Shown one piece after another: positions 16,732 to 26,569 of a stretch of DNA of 64,000 nt. The position numbers and the translations under genes are program-made. The notes beneath the pieces are model-generated. The model searched no databases. It was not told the origin of the DNA and saw nothing but the letters and a program-made list of their open reading frames with translations. This DNA is from Haloarcula amylovorans (GTDB lineage: Archaea; Halobacteriota; Halobacteria; Halobacteriales; Haloarculaceae). Location: NCBI RefSeq assembly GCF_004681185.1, contig NZ_SRIF01000002.1, positions 787,994-851,993 on the forward strand, written 5' to 3'. Position 1 is the stretch's first letter; each line of letters starts with the position of its first letter.

Positions 16732-18660
16732 ATGAGTACGGTCACGGTCACGCTGCCGGACGGGTCCACCCTCGAGATGGACGCCGGTAGCACGGTCGAG
16801 GACGTCGCCTACGAAATCGGACCGGGCCTCGGTAAGGACACCGTTGCCGGCGTCGTGGACGGCGAACTGGTCGATAAGCACACGCCGATCGAGACGGACG
16901 TTACACTCGAAATAGTCACGCCGAGCAGCGACGAGTACGTCGACGTGCTTCGCCACTCGGCGGCCCACGTCTTCGCGCAGGCGCTCCAACGGGAGTTCCC
17001 CGAGGCGACGCTCACCATCGGACCGTGGACCGACGACGGCTTCTACTACGACGTCACCGGTGTCGACTTAGACGAAGACGACCTCGAAACGATCCAGGCC
17101 GAGGCACAGGAGATCATCGAGGCGGACTACAACATCGAACGCCGTCTCGTGGACCGCGAAGAGGCCTTCGAACGCTACGAGGACAACCCGTTCAAACAGG
17201 ATATCTTAGAGACCGAGGCTGCCGGCGAAGACCCGGTCTCCTTCTACGAGCAAGAGGAGTTCTACGACCTCTGTCAGGGACCCCACGTCGAGTCGACCGG
17301 CGAGATCGGCGGCTTCGCGCTGCTCGAAATCTCGGCGGCGTTCTGGCGCGGCGAGGAGGACGAGGAGACGCTCACCCGCATCTATGGCACCGCCTTCCCC
17401 ACCCAGGACGACCTCGACGAGTTCCTCGAAAACCGACGGAAAGCACAGGAGCGAGACCACCGAAAGATCGGCCAGGAGATGGACCTGTTCTCCATCGACG
17501 ACACCACCGGGCCGGGCCTGCCGCTGTACGAACCCAACGGGAAGAAGATTCTCAACGAACTGTCCGAGTACGCCGCCGAACTCAACCGCGAGGCCGGCTA
17601 CGACGAAGTCGAGACGCCCCACGTCTTCCGCACCGAACTGTGGAAGAAGTCGGGCCACTACGAGAACTACGTCGACGACATGTTCTTACTCGACGTGAAC
17701 GACGAGGAGTATGGCCTGAAGCCGATGAACTGCCCGGGCCACGCGACCATCTTCGAACAGAAGAACTGGTCGTACCGTGACCTCCCGGTCCGGTACTTCG
17801 AGGACGGGAAAGTTTACCGCAAAGAACAGCGCGGCGAGCTGTCAGGTCTCTCGCGGACGTGGGCCTTTACCATCGACGACGGGCACCTGTTCGTCCGTCC
17901 CGACCAGATCGAGGCGGAAGTGCTCGCCACCGTCGACATTATCCTCGACACCTTGGAGACGTTCAACCTCGATTACACGGTCCAGTTCGCCACCCGACCC
18001 GAGAAGTCCGTCGGCAGCGACGAGATCTGGGAGAAAGCGGAGTCCCAACTCGAATCGGTCCTCGATGAACAGGATATCGACTACGTCGTCGAGGACGGCG
18101 ACGGGGCCTTTTATGGCCCGAAGATCGACTTCGCCTTCGAGGACGCGCTCGGCCGTCACTGGGACGGCCCGACCGTCCAGCTGGACTTCAACATGCCAGA
18201 GCGCTTCGACCTCTCCTATACCGGTGAGGACAACGAGGAACACCGCCCGGTGATGATTCACCGCGCGCTGTATGGCTCCTACGAGCGCTTCTTCATGGTG
18301 TTGACCGAACACTACAACGGGAAGTTCCCGCCGTGGCTCGCCCCCGAACAGGTCCGCGTCCTCCCGGTCTCCGACGACAACATCCCCTACTGCGAGCAGT
18401 TGCAGGAGGAACTGAGCGAGTTCCGCGTCGAGATCGAGGACCGCTCGTGGACCGTCGGCCGGAAGATTCAGCAGGCCCACGACGACCGGGTCCCCTACAT
18501 GCTCATCATCGGCGACAACGAGGAGGACGCTGGCACCATCTCGGTCAGAGACCGGAAAGAGCGCGAGGAGAAAGACATCGAACTCGACGAGTTCCGGGAC
18601 CACTTAGCGACCGAAGTCGAACAACAGCGAACCGCAGTCACGTTCCTCGCCGGACGATAA
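16732..18660 (+). CDS. thrS: Threonyl-tRNA synthetase, bacterial type
   Basis: Charges tRNA-Thr. 642 residues with four parts in bacterial order: TGS domain (first about 65 residues, [12 protein letters not shown]), editing domain with [12 protein letters not shown] and DLCQGPH zinc/editing residues, class II catalytic core with [12 protein letters not shown] (motif 2 zinc Cys), [13 protein letters not shown] and [11 protein letters not shown], and an anticodon-binding domain near the end. Many archaea have a different N-terminal editing domain related to D-aminoacyl-tRNA deacylase; this one has the bacterial type, implying ancient transfer. ATG 16732 is set by the TGS domain; the frame is open for 67 codons upstream but that stretch overlaps the previous gene. 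Confidence 0.97.
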   Translation: MSTVTVTLPDGSTLEMDAGSTVEDVAYEIGPGLGKDTVAGVVDGELVDKHTPIETDVTLEIVTPSSDEYVDVLRHSAAHVFAQALQREFPEATLTIGPWTDDGFYYDVTGVDLDEDDLETIQAEAQEIIEADYNIERRLVDREEAFERYEDNPFKQDILETEAAGEDPVSFYEQEEFYDLCQGPHVESTGEIGGFALLEISAAFWRGEEDEETLTRIYGTAFPTQDDLDEFLENRRKAQERDHRKIGQEMDLFSIDDTTGPGLPLYEPNGKKILNELSEYAAELNREAGYDEVETPHVFRTELWKKSGHYENYVDDMFLLDVNDEEYGLKPMNCPGHATIFEQKNWSYRDLPVRYFEDGKVYRKEQRGELSGLSRTWAFTIDDGHLFVRPDQIEAEVLATVDIILDTLETFNLDYTVQFATRPEKSVGSDEIWEKAESQLESVLDEQDIDYVVEDGDGAFYGPKIDFAFEDALGRHWDGPTVQLDFNMPERFDLSYTGEDNEEHRPVMIHRALYGSYERFFMVLTEHYNGKFPPWLAPEQVRVLPVSDDNIPYCEQLQEELSEFRVEIEDRSWTVGRKIQQAHDDRVPYMLIIGDNEEDAGTISVRDRKEREEKDIELDEFRDHLATEVEQQRTAVTFLAGR

Positions 18661-18738
18661 GCCAGAACACGGGTGCGCGCGGTGTTGTTTCGTTGCCACA
18701 AACGGGCGCTTTTATGCAAAGAGAGCGAGGCTGGTGAC

Positions 18739-19785
18739 ATGACCGACTCCGACCGGCACCAACCCAGCGATACGATGCGCGAACGGGTGTCGGAGAACGC
18801 GCGAATGCTGTGGCTGTTACTCGACGCCGACCGGTGGATCATCGCCGGACTCTTCTCCGCGACGCTGTTTTTATTCCTCCTCGTCGCCGGAATTGCCCAT
18901 CCGACGCCGCCCCACACGCTGTTGACCCGAGGTGACCCCGCCGAGACGCTGTATCAGGCGCTCATCACCGGCACCATCACCGGCGTGACGCTGGTGTTGA
19001 CGCTGAGCCAGCTGATCCTCTCACAGGAACTCGGTGCGGTTGGCGACCAGCGCGAACGGATGGAAGGCGCGATGGAGTTCCGCGAAGATGTGGCCGACAG
19101 TGTCGGCGCGTCAGTCAGCCCCGCCGAGCCGTCGGCGTTTCTGCGCTCGCTGGTGCGGGCCACCAAAGAACGCGCCCAGTCCGTCGAGGAGGCCATCGAC
19201 GAAGACAACGGGCTGGACGACGACCTGCTGGAACTGCTCTCTGCGTATCTCGACTCTATCGTCGGCAACGCCGACGAAGTCACCGACCAGCTGGAAGGAG
19301 GGACCTTCGGGGCGTTCGACGTGGTCAAGGCTGCGTTGAACTACAACTACTCCTGGAAGCTGTACGCCGGGCGACGCATCCAAGAGGAGCACGCCGCCGA
19401 GCTCTCGGAGGAGGCCCTCGACAAGCTCGATGAACTCATCGAGACGCTCAGGCTGTTCGGTCCCGCGCGCGAGCACTTCAAGACGCTGTATTTCCAGTGG
19501 GAACTCTCGAACCTCTCGCGGGCGCTGCTGTACATCGCCGTCCCGGCGCTCGCGGTGGCTATCGGATCGCTGATTCTCCTCGACCCGCGGGACTTCTCGG
19601 GGACGACCTACGGCATCGCCAACTCGCTGTTGCTCGTCGCGATAACTACCACTATCTCGCTGTTTCCCTTCACCGTCCTGCTCGCGTACATTCTCCGTAT
19701 CGTCACAATCACGAAACGGACGCTCTCGATCGGCCCGTTCATCCTCCGGGAGACGGAGCGGTCAGTCGACGTCAATTGGGACTGA
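18739..19785 (+). CDS. Hypothetical membrane protein (four predicted helices)
   Basis: 348 residues. After a polar N-terminus, two hydrophobic segments lie at about residues 35-55 and 78-95 (IAGLFSATLFLFLLVAGIA and ITGVTLVLTLSQLIL), followed by a long acidic helical soluble part of about 160 residues, then two more hydrophobic segments near 270-285 and 300-330. The layout resembles haloarchaeal membrane proteins of unknown function. I see no catalytic motif. The start at 18739 is preceded by about 80 bases after thrS. The next gene, a transporter, follows after about 70 bases on the same strand. Confidence 0.82.
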   Translation: MTDSDRHQPSDTMRERVSENARMLWLLLDADRWIIAGLFSATLFLFLLVAGIAHPTPPHTLLTRGDPAETLYQALITGTITGVTLVLTLSQLILSQELGAVGDQRERMEGAMEFREDVADSVGASVSPAEPSAFLRSLVRATKERAQSVEEAIDEDNGLDDDLLELLSAYLDSIVGNADEVTDQLEGGTFGAFDVVKAALNYNYSWKLYAGRRIQEEHAAELSEEALDKLDELIETLRLFGPAREHFKTLYFQWELSNLSRALLYIAVPALAVAIGSLILLDPRDFSGTTYGIANSLLLVAITTTISLFPFTVLLAYILRIVTITKRTLSIGPFILRETERSVDVNWD

Positions 19786-19855
19786 GGGACTGCGAAGGCG
19801 GGAAGACCTGAGCCGTCACCGGCATTTATCACACACTCGACCGTTCTCTGGGCGT

Positions 19856-21772
19856 ATGGCCCCGCTCTCGACGGGTGCGCTCGTCGTGTTCGGACTCGTC
19901 GCCGTCGCCCTGGCGCTGTTCGTCACCGAGTGGCTCCCGCCGGATATGACCGCGATTGGCGTCCTCGTCTCGCTGGCCGTCCTCGAACCCTACACCGGTG
20001 TGCCGGCCCGGGAAGCCATCGCTGGGTTCGCCAGTCCGGCCGTCGTCACCATCGTCGCCATGTACATCCTGAGCGCGGGCGTCGAGGACGCTGGCGTGGT
20101 CGATTGGCTCGGCGGCCGGCTGGCGACGCTCACCGGCGGCGACGAGGGCCGACTGCTCGCGGCCATCGTCGGCACGACGGGTATCAGCGCCGGGTTCGTC
20201 AACAACACGCCCGTCGTCGCCGTCTTTATCCCGCTGGTGACCGGGCTCTCCGAGCGCTACGGCATCTCGCCGTCGACCCTCCTCTTGCCGCTCTCCTATG
20301 CGGCGATGCTCGGTGGAACGCTGACACTCATCGGGACGGCGACGAACCTCCTCGCCAGCGACATCTCGCGTGCTCTCCTGAACGAACCGTTCTCGATGTT
20401 CACGCTGACCCCCGTCGGCGTCGTCGTCTTGCTCGTCGGCGTCGCCTACTTACTCACCGTCGGCCGAGCGCTCGTCCCCGAGCGAATCCACCCGGCGGCC
20501 GATTTCACCGAGGAGTTCGACATGGACCGCCACCTCGCGCAGTTGGTCGTCCGCGAGTCCTCGCCGCTGGTCGGGCGGACGGTCACGGACGCCTTAGACG
20601 ACGGCGACACAGCGACCGCAGACTCGGTCGAGGGGACGCCGCCCACGGACGGCGACGCGTTACTCGACCTACCACTTGTCGAGGAACCCATCGACGTGGA
20701 CATCCTCCAAATCGACCACAATGGCGAGTCGTTTTTCGCCACGGCGACGGACAGACCGCTCGAACCCGGCGATGTGCTGACCGTGCGGGGGAACACACAG
20801 GCCGTCAACCAGTTCGGCGAGACGTACGGCTTGCGGCAACTCTCCCGCGAGTCGGTGACCGAGGAACTGCTGGCCGAGAGCGGGCATCCTGGCGTGCTGG
20901 CGGAGGCCGTCATCAGCAACGAGTCCAGACTCCTCGGTCGCACGCTCGCCGACGTGGGCCTGCGGTCCCGGTTCGACGTGACCGTGCTGGCGATTCGCCG
21001 CGGTGACACCATCATCCGCGAGGGGCTTGCCGCAGTCGAACTGTCGGCGGGGGATACGCTCTTCCTCCAGACGCCGGTCGACGAGATCGGCCACCTCGAA
21101 GAAGAGGGATATCTCGTGCTCACCGAGGGGCCACCCGAACTCTTCGATGTCATTCACGACGACGAGGCACCCCCGTCGCTCGACGCCCGAGCGCTCCTCC
21201 CCATCGGTATCCTCGTCGCCGTCGTCGCGCTGGCGGCGCTCGACGCCGTCCCCATCTACATCGCCGCGCTGGGCGGCGTCGTCACGATGGTCGCCAGTGG
21301 CTCGCTCGGCGCGTCCCGGGCCTACGACGCGGTGAGTTGGAACGTCGTCTTCCTGCTGGTCGGGCTCTTGCCGCTCGGGTCGGCGATGCAGGCGACCGGC
21401 GGCGCGGCGTTCGTCGGCGACCTGCTCTCTGGAGCCGCCGTCGTCCTCCCGCCGTTGGCGTTGCTGGCGCTCTTTTACCTCCTGAGTGCCGTCGTCGCCA
21501 GCATTATCACGCCCGTCGCGACGATTGTGTTGATGGCCCCCATCGCCGTCGCCACGGCGCAGGACATCGGCGTCGCGGGCTTCCCGTTCCTGCTGGTGGT
21601 CACTTTCGCCGTCGCCACCGCCTTCCTCACTCCCATCGGCTACCAGACGAACCTGATGGTGTACGGCCCCGGCGGCTACCGCTTCACCGACTACGCCCGC
21701 GTCGGTGCGCCATTGCAGTTGCTTCTCTGTGCCGTCACCACAGTCGCCGTGAGCGTCGTCTGGCCGCCGTGA
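19856..21772 (+). CDS. SLC13-family ion transporter with two TrkA-C domains
   Basis: 638 residues. The N-terminal and C-terminal thirds are hydrophobic half-transporters of the ArsB/NhaD/SLC13 superfamily, with FVNNTPVVAVFIP and GTATNLLASDIS in the first half and TPVATIVLMAPIAVATA and TPIGYQTNLMVYGPGGYRF in the second. Between them, at about residues 220-430, are two TrkA-C-like regulatory modules (IDHNGESFFATATDRPLEPGD and VLAIRRGDTIIREG), separated by an acidic linker. TrkA-C domains often bind nucleotides or ions and gate transport. Substrate may be sulfate, dicarboxylate or another anion; sequence does not decide. Confidence 0.92.
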   Translation: MAPLSTGALVVFGLVAVALALFVTEWLPPDMTAIGVLVSLAVLEPYTGVPAREAIAGFASPAVVTIVAMYILSAGVEDAGVVDWLGGRLATLTGGDEGRLLAAIVGTTGISAGFVNNTPVVAVFIPLVTGLSERYGISPSTLLLPLSYAAMLGGTLTLIGTATNLLASDISRALLNEPFSMFTLTPVGVVVLLVGVAYLLTVGRALVPERIHPAADFTEEFDMDRHLAQLVVRESSPLVGRTVTDALDDGDTATADSVEGTPPTDGDALLDLPLVEEPIDVDILQIDHNGESFFATATDRPLEPGDVLTVRGNTQAVNQFGETYGLRQLSRESVTEELLAESGHPGVLAEAVISNESRLLGRTLADVGLRSRFDVTVLAIRRGDTIIREGLAAVELSAGDTLFLQTPVDEIGHLEEEGYLVLTEGPPELFDVIHDDEAPPSLDARALLPIGILVAVVALAALDAVPIYIAALGGVVTMVASGSLGASRAYDAVSWNVVFLLVGLLPLGSAMQATGGAAFVGDLLSGAAVVLPPLALLALFYLLSAVVASIITPVATIVLMAPIAVATAQDIGVAGFPFLLVVTFAVATAFLTPIGYQTNLMVYGPGGYRFTDYARVGAPLQLLLCAVTTVAVSVVWPP

Positions 21773-21794
21773 AATAGACCCGTCGGTCGCCCGC

Positions 21795-22742
21795 TTAGTT
21801 CTGTTCGTCGTCTTTGAGCTCTTCGAGTTCCGATTCGACTTCGCTGTCGTCGACGTCGGGCGTCTCCACGTCCGCTGACCCGGTATCCTCGGCGAGTTCC
21901 TGTTCCAGTTCCGCCTCGGCATCGGTCTGTTCGGCGGTCGCCGTCTCCGCGTCGGTGCTTTCGGTCTCGTCAGTCTCTGTCTCGGCCATCTCCGTCTCGA
22001 CCTCCGCTGTCTCGGTCCCGGCACTTTCGGCCGGTTCTTCGTCGGCCTTCCCCATCTCCTGTTTCAGCGTATCGAGTTCGGCGTCCACCGCACCGTCCTG
22101 TTGGACCTCCTCTAACTCCTTCTCCAGCGAGCTCTTATCGGAGATCTGGTCCTCTAACACGCCGTCCTCGCGGAGCTCGTCCATCGCCTGTGCGCGTGCC
22201 TCCATGTCCTCGGTCTGCTCTTCAGCGCGTTCGATGGCGCGGTTGATGTCCTCCATCTCGTCGCCGGCCCCCGTCATCGCCTCGTTGACCCGGGTCGAGG
22301 CCTTCGCTGCCTCGTGGCGGGCCTTCATCGTCTCTTTCTTCGTGCGGAACTGCTCTATCTGGCGCTGAAGTTCGTCTTTCTGCTCGACGAGCTGGTCCTG
22401 CTGGGTCTGGAGTTGCGAGACCTGCGTCTCCAGTTCCTCGATCTGGGACATCTTCTGTTTTTTCTTCTCTAAGGCTTGCCGTGCGAGGTCCTCTCGGTCC
22501 TGTTTGACCGCCTGTCGCGCCTGGTCGTTGTGCTTCTCGACGTTCTCTTCGAGGCGGCGCTTCTGTATCTCCAGTCGCTTCTTCTGGGTCGTCAGATCCG
22601 CGATGCCCTGCTTGACGTCCTGCAGTTCGTTGCGCAACTGCTCGTAGCTGTAGTCGAGCGTCTCGGAGGGGTCTTCAGAGCGGTTGAGTGCCGCGTTCAC
22701 CTTCGAGCGGATGATGTACGAGGCGCGCGAGAGGATTCCCAT
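21795..22742 (-). CDS. PspA/IM30 (ESCRT-III-like) family protein with acidic tail
   Basis: 315 residues. The first about 215 form the typical PspA coiled coil, beginning with the amphipathic helix MGILSRASYIIRSKVNAAL and continuing with long Glu/Lys/Gln-rich helices. The last about 90 residues are Glu/Thr/Ala/Asp low complexity (repeated ETE/TAE units), an extension not found in bacterial PspA. The family assembles on membranes under envelope stress. The gene is divergent from an alpha/beta hydrolase gene with about 115 bases between start codons and convergent with the SLC13 gene. Confidence 0.9.
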   Translation of the reverse strand: MGILSRASYIIRSKVNAALNRSEDPSETLDYSYEQLRNELQDVKQGIADLTTQKKRLEIQKRRLEENVEKHNDQARQAVKQDREDLARQALEKKKQKMSQIEELETQVSQLQTQQDQLVEQKDELQRQIEQFRTKKETMKARHEAAKASTRVNEAMTGAGDEMEDINRAIERAEEQTEDMEARAQAMDELREDGVLEDQISDKSSLEKELEEVQQDGAVDAELDTLKQEMGKADEEPAESAGTETAEVETEMAETETDETESTDAETATAEQTDAEAELEQELAEDTGSADVETPDVDDSEVESELEELKDDEQN

Positions 22743-22857
22743 ACCTCTGAGTTCATTGCTCCTGACTTAAATTTCTTCCATAGGGAAAAACGCTGCCGAC
22801 CCGAGCGGCGACAAAAGTGGCGACAGATACAGGAACGCACGTCCCGACTCCGCCGAC

Positions 22858-23451
22858 ATGGGCCACCCTGTCTACGTCCCCGGCGGCCGCGAGGTGGTCG
22901 GCACGCTCGATTCGCCCGACGCCGACCGCGCCGTCGTCGCCTGCCCGCCCCATCCGCGATACGGCGGCAATCGGTCGGACCAGCGACTTCGAGCGGTGAG
23001 CGACGCGCTCGCTCCCGAGATTGCGTGTCTGCGGTTCGACTACGGGAAGTGGGACGAGGGCCGAGGCGAACGAACCGACGCCGAGAACGCACTGGCGTGG
23101 GCACGCCGCGAGTTCGACGCCGTTGGCTTGTTCGGCTACAGTTTCGGGGCCGACGTGGCGCTTCGGGCGGCTGCCGCCGTCGCCGACGGAGACGAACCGG
23201 CGGCGCTCTCGGTGCTCGCACCGCCCGCCGAACTCTCCGACGGGGCCGCCGTCGAGGCGATTTCTGCCATCGACTGTCCGGTGCAGGTCGTCTACGGCGA
23301 ACGCGACGAAACGGTCGAGTGGCGACCGGTCGTCGAGCGCGCCCGCGAACTGGGTCACGCCGTCGAATCGTTGCCGGCGGACCACCACGTCATCGGGCAG
23401 GCCGACCGCGTGGCGGAAGTCGTCTCGCAGTTCTTCAGCGAGCGCCTGTAG
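22858..23451 (+). CDS. Alpha/beta hydrolase
   Basis: 197 residues, small serine hydrolase of the dienelactone-hydrolase/KANL3-like group. Nucleophile elbow GYSFGAD at about residue 94-100; catalytic Asp likely in YGERDETVEW near 147; catalytic His in ADHHVIG near 178. PPHPRYGG near the start forms the oxyanion loop typical of this group. No signal peptide, so cytoplasmic. Its last 17 bases overlap the 3' end of the convergent beta-propeller gene. Substrate unknown. Confidence 0.88.
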   Translation: MGHPVYVPGGREVVGTLDSPDADRAVVACPPHPRYGGNRSDQRLRAVSDALAPEIACLRFDYGKWDEGRGERTDAENALAWARREFDAVGLFGYSFGADVALRAAAAVADGDEPAALSVLAPPAELSDGAAVEAISAIDCPVQVVYGERDETVEWRPVVERARELGHAVESLPADHHVIGQADRVAEVVSQFFSERL

Positions 23452-24694
23452 CGGGCGGTCGGACCACTAGCGTACCGCCGCCGGCGGTGGTCCAGTCAAG
23501 GGCAACGACGCGCCCGTCGCCGTAGCGGACCAGAACCTCCGCGTCGTCGTCCCCGTCGAGGTCGGCTGGCGTGGCGAACGTCCAGATGGGCACGTTCCGC
23601 TCGTAGGCCGCCCGTTCCTCGCCGGTCGTCCCGTCCAGCACGACGACGGTGCCGCCGTTCGTGACCGCCACCACGTCGTCGGTGCCGTCGCCGTCTACGT
23701 CGGCCAGTCTCGGCGCGAACGTGGTGCGCCGCTCGCCGCTGCCCAGCGAGGTCCGCCACTCCGTCGTTCCTGTTTGGGTATCGACCGCCAGTATCGTATT
23801 CCCGGGGATGCCGACGTACACCTCGCTCTCGCCGTCACCGTCTGCGTCACCCGTGTCGTGGACCCGCGACGCGCCCGCGAGGTCCCTCGTCCACAGGCGC
23901 TCGCCCGTCGCGCCGTCGAGCGCGACCAGTCGGGCGGTGTTGCCCGCGAGCACTCGCCCCTCGGCGTCGACAGCGAGCGTCGACGCCCGGACGTCGCTTC
24001 GCCACCGCCGCGTCCCGTTAGGCTCGTAGCCGACGACGCCTTCGTCCCCGCCGAGGACGATTTCCGTCGCGCCGTCTGTGTCGACGTCTACTATTTTGGG
24101 GGCCGCCCACACGGCCATGTCCGTCTGTCTGCGCCACGTGACCGTCCCGTTCGAGCGAGCGACGACGAGCGTTCCCTCGATGTCGCTCGTGACGAGTTCC
24201 GGGCCAGCGTCACCCGTGACGTTCCCCACTGCTGGCTGGCCGTAGCCGTAGGTCGAGAGGGGGACGCGCCACTGTTCGGTGCCGCTGGCCGCGTCGAGGA
24301 CGACCAGCGCGCGCTGTGTCGTGCCGACGGCGACTTCCATCCCGCCGTCGCCGTCCACGTCGGCGACCGCCGGCTGGGTGAGTGCGTGGGTGAAACAGTC
24401 CTCGGCGGGGACGCTCCAGCGCCAGCGCGTCGCGCCGTCACTGGGGCGTAAGCGGACCAGCGAACAGGAATGGGGACCGATGGTCTCGGCGTTGGGGACT
24501 GCCGCGATAGGTGCGGCGATCACGTCCCCGCGCGGGCCGACGCCGACGGCGTGGTGGTTCACCTCGTTGTCGCGGACGGTGTCGCTACTCCACGTCTGCG
24601 TGAGCGCGCCGCCGTCGGCGGTCACGCCCGCGGCGACGACGCCGACCAGCGCGCCACAGCAGAGCAGCGCGGCGAGGAGTGTCCGCGGTCGCAT
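23435..24694 (-). CDS. Secreted PQQ/FG-GAP-type beta-propeller protein
   Basis: 419 residues. N-terminal MRPRTLLAALLCCGALVGVVA is a signal peptide; a Cys pair inside it does not form a clean lipobox. The mature part contains repeated blades of two kinds: DVDGDG calcium-binding-like loops (DVDGDGGMEV, DADGDGESEVYV, DVDGDGTDDVVAV, DLDGDDDAEVLV) and PQQ-like LDAASGTEQW, LDGATGERLW, VDTQTGTTEW and LDGTTGEERA turns, about eight blades. Likely surface or periplasm-like space, scaffold or ligand binding. The ATG 24694 is chosen because the signal peptide starts there; the long upstream open frame is an artefact of high GC. Divergent from the following membrane protein by 93 bases. Confidence 0.88.
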   Translation of the reverse strand: MRPRTLLAALLCCGALVGVVAAGVTADGGALTQTWSSDTVRDNEVNHHAVGVGPRGDVIAAPIAAVPNAETIGPHSCSLVRLRPSDGATRWRWSVPAEDCFTHALTQPAVADVDGDGGMEVAVGTTQRALVVLDAASGTEQWRVPLSTYGYGQPAVGNVTGDAGPELVTSDIEGTLVVARSNGTVTWRRQTDMAVWAAPKIVDVDTDGATEIVLGGDEGVVGYEPNGTRRWRSDVRASTLAVDAEGRVLAGNTARLVALDGATGERLWTRDLAGASRVHDTGDADGDGESEVYVGIPGNTILAVDTQTGTTEWRTSLGSGERRTTFAPRLADVDGDGTDDVVAVTNGGTVVVLDGTTGEERAAYERNVPIWTFATPADLDGDDDAEVLVRYGDGRVVALDWTTAGGGTLVVRPPATGAR

Positions 24695-24787
24695 CGCCGG
24701 AACTCGGCTGCCGACGGACATAAGCCCCGCTATCGTCCGGCAGGCGAGAGCGGTACGTACTTCTCCGCCCGCCTGCGAGTGCTGGAC

Positions 24788-26179
24788 ATGCGCGGCCGTT
24801 CGCGGCGTTCGCCGCTCGTCGCCCTGACAGCGGCACTCCTCACGGTGCTCGCTTTTTCGGGCGTCGCCAGCGCCCACGGAGCCGTCGGCGGCGGCATTGA
24901 GGCCCCGATTCCGCTCCGGTTGCTGTACGCCGGGGCCGGCGGCACCGTCGCGGTCACCGCCGGCTGGCTGGCCGTCGGCGAGCGGACGGGGAAAACCGAG
25001 GCCGGTGCGCCGTCGTTCCGAATCCCGTTCTGGTTCGCGCAGGCGCTCAGAAACGTCGGCAGGACACTCGGTCTGTGCGCATTCGTCGCCGTCCTCCTCT
25101 GGGGCGTCGTCGGTCAACAGATTCAGTCCGAGAACGTCGCCACCGTGCTGTTCTGGCCGGTGTGGCTGAAGGGACTCGGTCTCGTCGCCGCCGTCGCCGG
25201 GAGTCCGTGGCGTCTCCTCTCGCCGTGGCGGACCGTCTATCTGGGGCTTGCGCGCTTAGAGGGCGAACCGCCCGCCGTCTTCGGTGCGTATCCCGAGCGA
25301 CTCGGAGAGTGGCCCGCCGTCGTCGGGTTCGCGCTCCTGGTCGGTATTACCGAGAACCTCACGTTGCTCCCGCGCTCACCGCGGCTCACCGCCGCGCTGG
25401 TCGCTGCCTACGCGCTCGTCATGATCGTCGGTGCGCTCGCGTGCGGACCGACGTGGCTCTACCGGGCCGACGCCCTGTCGGTCCTCTATCGCCTACTCGG
25501 TCGGGTCGCGCCGCTGTCGGTCTCGGCCGAGGACCACGGCTATCGACTCTCACTCCGCGCCCCGTGGCAGGCCTGTACGCGACCGGTCGCCGACACGTCC
25601 ACGGCGGCGTTCGTCGTTCTCGTGCTGTACACCGTCAGTTTCGACGGCCTGACGAACACGCGGGCATTCCGTGAGGTGCTGGCTTCGATGCCGACCGACC
25701 TCGGGCCGACGCCGGCTGGCGTCGCCCTCTATCTCGTCGGGTTCGCGCTGTTTCTTGGGAGCTACTGGGTCGCAGTCGCGCTGGTCGACCGACTCGGCGA
25801 CGGAGAAACGACGACGCATACGGCAACGCGCGGGACGGCAATCGTCTTCGCCGCCTCGCTGTTGCCCATCGCCGCGGCCTACGAGGTGGCCCATACCTAC
25901 CCGTTCGTCCTGCGGAATCTCGGCGTACTCACGGAGTTGGCGACCGGGGGCGTCCTCGCGCCGAACCCGGTCGCCGGCGTACCGCTCTCCGTGTTCTGGG
26001 GGTCGCAGGTCCTTCTCGTCGTCGCCGGCCACCTCGTCGCTGTCGTCGCTGCCCACACAGTCGCGATCGAGTCCTACGGACGGCGCGGAGGGCGTCGCGC
26101 ACACGTCCCGCTCGTGGTCGTCATGGTCGGCTACACCGTGCTCTCGCTGTGGATCATCTCGCAACCGGTCGTGAACTGA
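24788..26179 (+). CDS. Polytopic membrane protein of unknown function
   Basis: 463 residues. Starts MRGRSRRSPLVALTAALLTVLAFSGVASAHG with a signal-like first helix, followed by about eleven hydrophobic segments. A polar loop near residue 240-270 (VSAEDHGYRLSLRAPWQACTRPVADTS) and conserved-looking aromatic and His residues (AHTYPFVLRNL) are visible. No known transporter motif. It is divergent from the secreted beta-propeller gene, so the two may act in the same membrane-surface process. ATG 24788 is taken; the frame upstream is open only because of GC content. Confidence 0.82.
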   Translation: MRGRSRRSPLVALTAALLTVLAFSGVASAHGAVGGGIEAPIPLRLLYAGAGGTVAVTAGWLAVGERTGKTEAGAPSFRIPFWFAQALRNVGRTLGLCAFVAVLLWGVVGQQIQSENVATVLFWPVWLKGLGLVAAVAGSPWRLLSPWRTVYLGLARLEGEPPAVFGAYPERLGEWPAVVGFALLVGITENLTLLPRSPRLTAALVAAYALVMIVGALACGPTWLYRADALSVLYRLLGRVAPLSVSAEDHGYRLSLRAPWQACTRPVADTSTAAFVVLVLYTVSFDGLTNTRAFREVLASMPTDLGPTPAGVALYLVGFALFLGSYWVAVALVDRLGDGETTTHTATRGTAIVFAASLLPIAAAYEVAHTYPFVLRNLGVLTELATGGVLAPNPVAGVPLSVFWGSQVLLVVAGHLVAVVAAHTVAIESYGRRGGRRAHVPLVVVMVGYTVLSLWIISQPVVN

Positions 26180-26281
26180 GCCGTTGGCCGGCTTACTCGC
26201 TCGAATTCGGCGGACGGGAGTCGATTACAGTGGCTGATACGGGCAGAAGGTACATCCCCACCGGGGCTGTATCCAAGTGAT

Positions 26282-26503
26282 ATGGCAGAGACCGGTCTCG
26301 ACGGACTGGCGGCCGCCCTCCAACGGGCGGTCCTCGGCGCGTTCCTCGCCGCGGTCGCACTCTTCGTCGGCACCTACAGTCTCACGGCGATTCAACGCCA
26401 AGATCCGATGTTCGTTATCGCGGGCGCAGTCGGCATCCTCGTCGCCTTCGGAGCGGCGGTGTGGCTCGGTTATCTCTTCGTCGACGGCTACCGAGCGAGA
26501 TAG
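26282..26503 (+). CDS. Small membrane protein (73 aa)
   Basis: Two hydrophobic helices (about residues 14-34 and 44-66) joined by a short polar turn (QRQDPM), with charged ends. It reads as a typical haloarchaeal small integral membrane protein (DUF7314/DUF-type). No function can be assigned. About 100 bases follow the previous membrane-protein gene. Confidence 0.75.
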   Translation: MAETGLDGLAAALQRAVLGAFLAAVALFVGTYSLTAIQRQDPMFVIAGAVGILVAFGAAVWLGYLFVDGYRAR

Positions 26504-26540
26504 TCCGATATCGCTGACCCTGCGACGACCGACCGTATTC

Positions 26541-26553
26541 TTATATTATATAA
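26541..26553 (+). promoter_or_regulatory. AT-rich TATA-type promoter for the gene at 26570
   Basis: The stretch ttatattatataa is the most AT-rich run in this GC-rich neighbourhood and lies 17-29 bases before the ATG at 26570, suited to a leaderless transcript. Confidence 0.55.
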
Positions 26554-26569
26554 CGTTCTATAGTTATAC

